Below, piece after piece: positions 42,797 to 44,618 of a stretch of 44,618 bases of DNA; within the stretch, counting starts at the first letter, position 1, and every line of letters begins with the position of its first letter. The notes below the pieces were generated by a model. That model ran no database searches, was not told the DNA's origin, and saw only the letters and a list, made by a program, of their open reading frames with translations. Made by a program: the position numbers and the translations under genes. Origin of the DNA: Prevotella sp. CAG:891 (GTDB taxonomy: Bacteria; Bacteroidota; Bacteroidia; Bacteroidales; Bacteroidaceae); NCBI GenBank assembly GCA_000437675.1, contig FR901798.1, positions 1 to 44,618 on the forward strand, read 5' to 3'.

Positions 42797-43192
42797 ATGG
42801 ATAAGAACAAACGCAAATTCAGGTTCTGTTTCATCGACTATATGTGGTATGTAGCCGAGATTTGGTACGAAAGGGAGCATACTCATTTTAACGGGAATAT
42901 GCTGTTATTCTTTTGCTGGCTTTTTCCCATACTCATGCCACTTGGAATACCGCTGCTATCTCACTTTTTCGGTTGGGGCGTTGGTTTCTTCATACTCATA
43001 TTTCTCTGTTCTCTTCCCGACTTGTTCTGTCTGTTCCGCTACACAGCCGGACGTCGTGAAGCACTCTGTGAACATTACGGAAAGATGAAACATCCCGGCA
43101 GAAAGCTTGCCAAAATAGTCCTTGTTGCCATCGCCCTGGCCATTGCGAACTTTGCCCTGATGTTTCACTTCGGATTTATACATAGGGCATGA
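42797..43192 (+). CDS. Multi-pass membrane protein, RREA..HY family (short form)
   Basis: 131 aa from ATG 42797. It begins MDKNKRKFRFCFIDYMWYVAE, has three likely membrane helices (about 42-58, 63-80 and 107-125) and a cytoplasmic-looking RYTAGRREALCEHYGKMKHPGRK loop. The N-terminal K-R-K-x2-F-x-D-Y and the RREAxxxHY motif recur in the 296-aa protein at 43534-44424, so the two are paralogues. No known family was recognised. It is tightly coupled to the Imm17-like gene upstream (4 nt), and its stop overlaps the end of the converging gene by 17 nt. Confidence 0.7.
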   Translation: MDKNKRKFRFCFIDYMWYVAEIWYEREHTHFNGNMLLFFCWLFPILMPLGIPLLSHFFGWGVGFFILIFLCSLPDLFCLFRYTAGRREALCEHYGKMKHPGRKLAKIVLVAIALAIANFALMFHFGFIHRA

Positions 43193-43544
43193 CAAGACTT
43201 GCCACTACCGCCACTGCAATGACAACGGCATAGTACACCACTATTGCTTTTTTCCAATATTGAGGACGCAAATCAAGTTCTTCCCGAATTTCCATTCTCC
43301 AATTAGCGGATTTGAGCTGATAGCCAGAGGTACACCATGCTGCGACAACCGCACATCCGATTAGGAAGGTGATAATTATTTTCTGACTGTTGTTCGGTTC
43401 GCCTTTTAAAGAAAGCAATGCCACTAAAATTAGTGAGAGATAGGGAAGTTCGATTATTCCGCCAGCCCGGCGCTCCACCCAATTATGTACTCCTTTCCTT
43501 CGCAGCATATCGTAGGCATGGATGTATGCGGTTTTATGTATCAT
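43176..43544 (-). CDS. Small membrane protein, unknown family
   Basis: 122 aa from the ATG ending at 43544. An earlier Met (43592) is in frame but would place 16 extra residues inside the preceding gene. The start overlaps the stop region of the 296-aa gene by 11 nt, which suggests translational coupling. The sequence starts MIHKTAYIHAYDMLRRKGVHNWVERRAGGI and has three hydrophobic helices (about 31-45, 53-70 and 97-118), with a SANWRMEIREELDLRPQYWKK loop between the second and third. No paralogue of it is seen in the plus-strand module. It is the third gene of the minus-strand cluster. Confidence 0.65.
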   Translation of the reverse strand: MIHKTAYIHAYDMLRRKGVHNWVERRAGGIIELPYLSLILVALLSLKGEPNNSQKIIITFLIGCAVVAAWCTSGYQLKSANWRMEIREELDLRPQYWKKAIVVYYAVVIAVAVVASLVMPYV

Positions 43545-44424
43545 CGCAATCAGGCGAAATAAATGAGGTCTTCTTGTTTGGGTTCTTCTCATACTTTTGC
43601 AATTTTAAAAAATCCGTATCTTCCGTCCATTCCAAAGAGTCCACTGGACAAAGTTCGGCATTTCTTACCTCGTACCACCCAGTTAGCAGTACCCTTATGC
43701 TGTCCGGTGTATATCCCTTGACCCATGTACATTCGACAAACTTGCGGCTGTCGTCTTGGATTTCATCAAAAGTGGCATAGCTTAGCAATCTTTTACGGAA
43801 CTCTCCTCCCATATCTTCCTCCCTTACCTGCATGACATAGACCGGTTGCCCGTAGCGGGATGTGCGACTGTCCTGATTGATCAGATATTGCAAGGCTTCG
43901 CTGGGTACTTCCTGACGGGCTCCTACCGTGATATGCAGTGCAAGGTAATCCCTCCACCTTTGTGGAACTTCCGTCCGTGTGTTCTCCACCGGCTCCGCCT
44001 TGTGCCCGTCTATCCGCATCAGTGTGCTTGGCAACAGGTACATTTCGGCAATAATCAGAAAGCCGAGGGAGAACACGAAGAAGTAACATCTGAAGGGGCT
44101 GAACCTGCGTCCTTCATAGTGCTGCATGACCGCTTCCCTTCGTGAAAACGGGTATATCCGACCATTCGATAGATAGTGGAGGATTGCGACGCTTCCGGCT
44201 ATCATGGCGACTGTAAACCACTCAAATACCGTGGAGCCGAAAAGGAAATGAGCGGTTGTAAGGAAGATCGGCTCATAGATAAATATAATGCTGCAAAGCA
44301 TCAGCATGGACTCCCCGTCGGGGCGTCTTGGCTCACCCTTGTAATGCCTCTGTGCCATTTCTCCCAACCAGAACAGGTAGTCGAAAAAGTAGTATTTCCG
44401 TTTTTTAGATGGCTGTTCTCTCAT
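43534..44424 (-). CDS. Membrane protein, RREA..HY family, long form with periplasmic domain
   Basis: 296 aa. The N-terminal about 140 residues match the short paralogue at 42797-43192: KKRKYYFFDYLFWLGEM, DGESMLMLCS, membrane helices, then PFSRREAVMQHYEGRRFSPFR and a last helix. After it comes a soluble part of about 155 residues that the short form lacks (an EVPQRWRDYLALH start, RQEVPSEALQYLINQD, ECTWVKGYTPDSIRVLLTGWY), probably outside the membrane. It starts 15 nt after the Imm17-like partial gene, the same gene order as in the plus-strand module. The family is not recognised; an immunity role is inference. Confidence 0.7.
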   Translation of the reverse strand: MREQPSKKRKYYFFDYLFWLGEMAQRHYKGEPRRPDGESMLMLCSIIFIYEPIFLTTAHFLFGSTVFEWFTVAMIAGSVAILHYLSNGRIYPFSRREAVMQHYEGRRFSPFRCYFFVFSLGFLIIAEMYLLPSTLMRIDGHKAEPVENTRTEVPQRWRDYLALHITVGARQEVPSEALQYLINQDSRTSRYGQPVYVMQVREEDMGGEFRKRLLSYATFDEIQDDSRKFVECTWVKGYTPDSIRVLLTGWYEVRNAELCPVDSLEWTEDTDFLKLQKYEKNPNKKTSFISPDCDDT

Positions 44425-44439
44425 GTGATTGTTGTCATT

Positions 44440-44618
44440 TTAATAAGTCGTGCAATATATAACCACTAAAATGATGATTAAAATGGCCATAAACACACCT
44501 TTCCAGAAGCGGTATGTCCTTTCTCCGAGCGTATCTACCAGTTCCCAACCGACAGAAGTGCGGGGTTCCCAAGCCCATTTCCAGTTGAGTATAATGCCCA
44601 AAAGTACGAACAGGAATG
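44440..44618 (-). CDS. Imm17-like small membrane protein (partial, cut by window end)
   Basis: The last 58 codons and the stop are present; the 5' part lies beyond the right edge. The translation starts FLFVLLGIILNWKWAW, followed by a polar stretch and a final helix (GVFMAILIIILVVIYC). It aligns without gaps with the last 58 residues of the 42505-42792 protein: the GxxLxWxWA motif, the spacer length and the C-terminal helix all coincide. It is the first gene of the minus-strand module. Confidence 0.65.
   Translation of the reverse strand, partial: FLFVLLGIILNWKWAWEPRTSVGWELVDTLGERTYRFWKGVFMAILIIILVVIYCTTY

Noticed and set aside
43418..44469. Plus-strand frames of about 97-120 codons over the long membrane protein gene
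   Set aside because: They are antisense to genes with clear membrane helices and paralogues, and show no protein-like pattern.

Overview
The window looks like chromosome of a Bacteroidales bacterium, most likely from or near the Prevotellaceae. Family-level evidence: DUF4270, DUF4468 and DUF1460 proteins, a TamL-type Omp85 lipoprotein, the gene order DUF177-rpmF-fabH-era-der without plsX, HU followed by a 29-residue AURKAIP1/COX24-type ribosomal peptide and rng, and many promoters of the Bacteroidetes type (TTTG, a spacer of about 19-21, then TAnnTTTG) with no obvious Shine-Dalgarno sequences. The genus is an inference.

Layout. 1-3.6 kb: a half-length GT5 starch-synthase-like protein, a DUF4270 surface lipoprotein and a sugar-1-phosphate nucleotidyltransferase. 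4.2-8.5 kb: a co-directional pair of secreted proteins, a leucine-rich-repeat protein and a BACON / F5/8C / M60 metallopeptidase that probably acts on mucin-type glycoproteins. 8.8-9.6 kb: an orphan fucosyltransferase-like glycosyltransferase, followed by a short promoter-to-terminator unit that looks like a small RNA. 10.2-17.3 kb: an apparent operon of an AddB-like Fe-S nuclease, a B3/4-domain protein, a receiver-plus-PEP/pyruvate-binding fusion and an NlpC/P60 lipoprotein. 17.3-17.9 kb: a non-coding stretch of unusual composition. 17.9-22.8 kb (minus strand): a small lipoprotein, then der, era, fabH, rpmF and DUF177, linking ribosome maturation with fatty-acid initiation. 23.4-26.1 kb: a modular secreted protein, a small peptide gene and a DUF4468 protein. 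26.4-30.1 kb: seven 21-bp tandem repeats upstream of htpG, then a DUF1460 amidase-like protein. 30.3-33.7 kb (minus): walJ-like MBL hydrolase and tamL. 34.1-41.8 kb: tRNA-Gly(CCC), nhaD, pfkA, tkt-rpiB (glycolysis and pentose phosphate), HU, the bS22/mS38-like peptide and rng.

The right end (42.0-44.6 kb) is accessory-looking. It carries a WG-repeat lipoprotein divergent from a small two-gene module (an Imm17-like two-TM protein plus a multi-pass membrane protein with an RREA..HY signature). The same module recurs, inverted and diverged, from the opposite side, so the two copies converge tail-to-tail. This is the best candidate for an undescribed system, possibly an immunity array against interbacterial toxins. 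No toxin gene lies inside the window, so that function is inference.

Another recurrent theme is operon-end hairpins with long, near-perfect arms and very large loops (downstream of der, fabH, rpmF, htpG and the bS22-like gene). Two minus-strand promoters (tamL and DUF177) sit so close to the ATG that the transcripts should be almost leaderless.
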